This document shows positions 5,006-5,320 of a stretch of 5,320 nucleotides of DNA, piece by piece. A program made the position numbers and the translations under genes. Source of the DNA: Fidelibacterota bacterium UBA7303 (GTDB lineage Bacteria; Fidelibacterota; Marinisomatia; Marinisomatales; UBA1611); contig DKQR01000116.1 of assembly GCA_002471805.1 (NCBI GenBank), forward strand, positions 1 to 5,320, read 5' to 3'. Position 1 is the stretch's first letter; each line of letters opens with the position of its first letter. The notes beneath the pieces are model-generated. The model was not told where the DNA came from, did no database searches, and was given only the letters and a program-made list of their open reading frames with translations.

Positions 5006-5320
5006 TTAATCAAAATTACTGAATTTTGGTGTGATTTCGCCCATACTTTCAATAAAGTCCAATTGAGTCACTAATTCGGGTTTTTTCTGCTTTATTTCTT
5101 CATAAAGACTCAGAGCCTGGTCGTATTTGTACATGCGATAATAAGCCACAGCCAGGTTTACCTTATAATCTAATTCCTCTGGATCAGATTTAACTGCTTT
5201 TTGTAAGTAGTCGATGGCCATGGAATAATTCCCGAGGCGGGCAAACGTGATCCCTACAGTATTGTCGCTTCTGGCTCTTCGTTTTTTATAATTGATCTTA
5301 GGAATATCTTCCGGTTTAAT
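5006..5320 (-). CDS. TPR-repeat protein (C-terminal part; 5' end beyond window)
   Basis: The frame is open to the right edge and gives the last 104 residues. Two tetratricopeptide repeats are visible: one from about SDNTVGITFARLGNYSMAID to KSDPEEL, and a second from DYKVNLAVAYYRMYKYDQA to KKPEL. Both have the usual small/large residue pattern (G/A-x-x-Y, A at 20, P at 32). A charged tail of about 20 residues ends in FSNFD. An ATG at 5221 falls inside the first repeat and is not the start. Upstream residues are basic (KINYKKRRARS), so a linker or another domain precedes. TPRs bind partner proteins; the specific role cannot be told from this fragment. It is the first visible gene of a leftward pair. 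Confidence 0.85.
   Translation of the reverse strand: MKPEDIPKINYKKRRARSDNTVGITFARLGNYSMAIDYLQKAVKSDPEELDYKVNLAVAYYRMYKYDQALSLYEEIKQKKPELVTQLDFIESMGEITPKFSNFD

Noticed and set aside
4981..5052. Longer form of the acidic protein from the ATG at 5052
   Set aside because: It would overlap the TPR gene by 47 bases and bury the signal peptide behind 24 polar residues.

Overview
The window is an ordinary-looking, gene-dense stretch of bacterial chromosome with moderate GC content. Four short-gapped proteins carry Sec-type signal peptides, so the cell exports much of what is encoded here. I infer a Gram-negative, aerobic, probably marine or aquatic bacterium, possibly of the Bacteroidetes/Marinimicrobia-like (FCB) kind. 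The reasons are the Ni-type superoxide dismutase, the YwqK/MORN-type exported repeat protein and the style of the thioredoxin-like and HAD proteins. This assignment is a judgement from family resemblance, not a measurement. There are no tRNA or rRNA genes, transposons or CRISPR arrays.

Left part (1-1706): a 5'-truncated SDR enzyme of the 2,4-dienoyl-CoA reductase type runs rightward and ends 5 bases from a convergent two-gene unit. That unit is a Nudix CoA pyrophosphatase whose stop codon overlaps (ATGA) the start of a small two-helix membrane protein. Both enzymes act on coenzyme A compounds, although they are transcribed toward each other.

Middle (1707-4520): a 61-base divergent region separates the Nudix gene from a rightward series of four genes. 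These are a HAD hydrolase with an unusual DxN nucleophile motif, an exported thioredoxin-fold protein with a single cysteine (WCEDS), an exported nickel superoxide dismutase, and an exported protein built from exact 24-residue MORN_2/YwqK repeats. The first two are 18 bases apart and probably co-transcribed. The Ni-SOD follows a 115-base leader with two nested inverted repeats, which suggests its own control. The series ends in a strong symmetric terminator at 4480-4520.

Right part (4534-5320): a leftward pair comes in from outside the window, a TPR protein (5' end missing) followed 25 bases later by a small exported acidic protein of unknown function. They share the bidirectional terminator.

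The most notable item is the Ni-SOD. Its Sec signal peptide appears to end exactly at the histidine that must become residue 1 of the nickel hook, so signal peptidase could do the maturation that SodX performs in Streptomyces. I found no clear sign of a wholly new multi-gene system.
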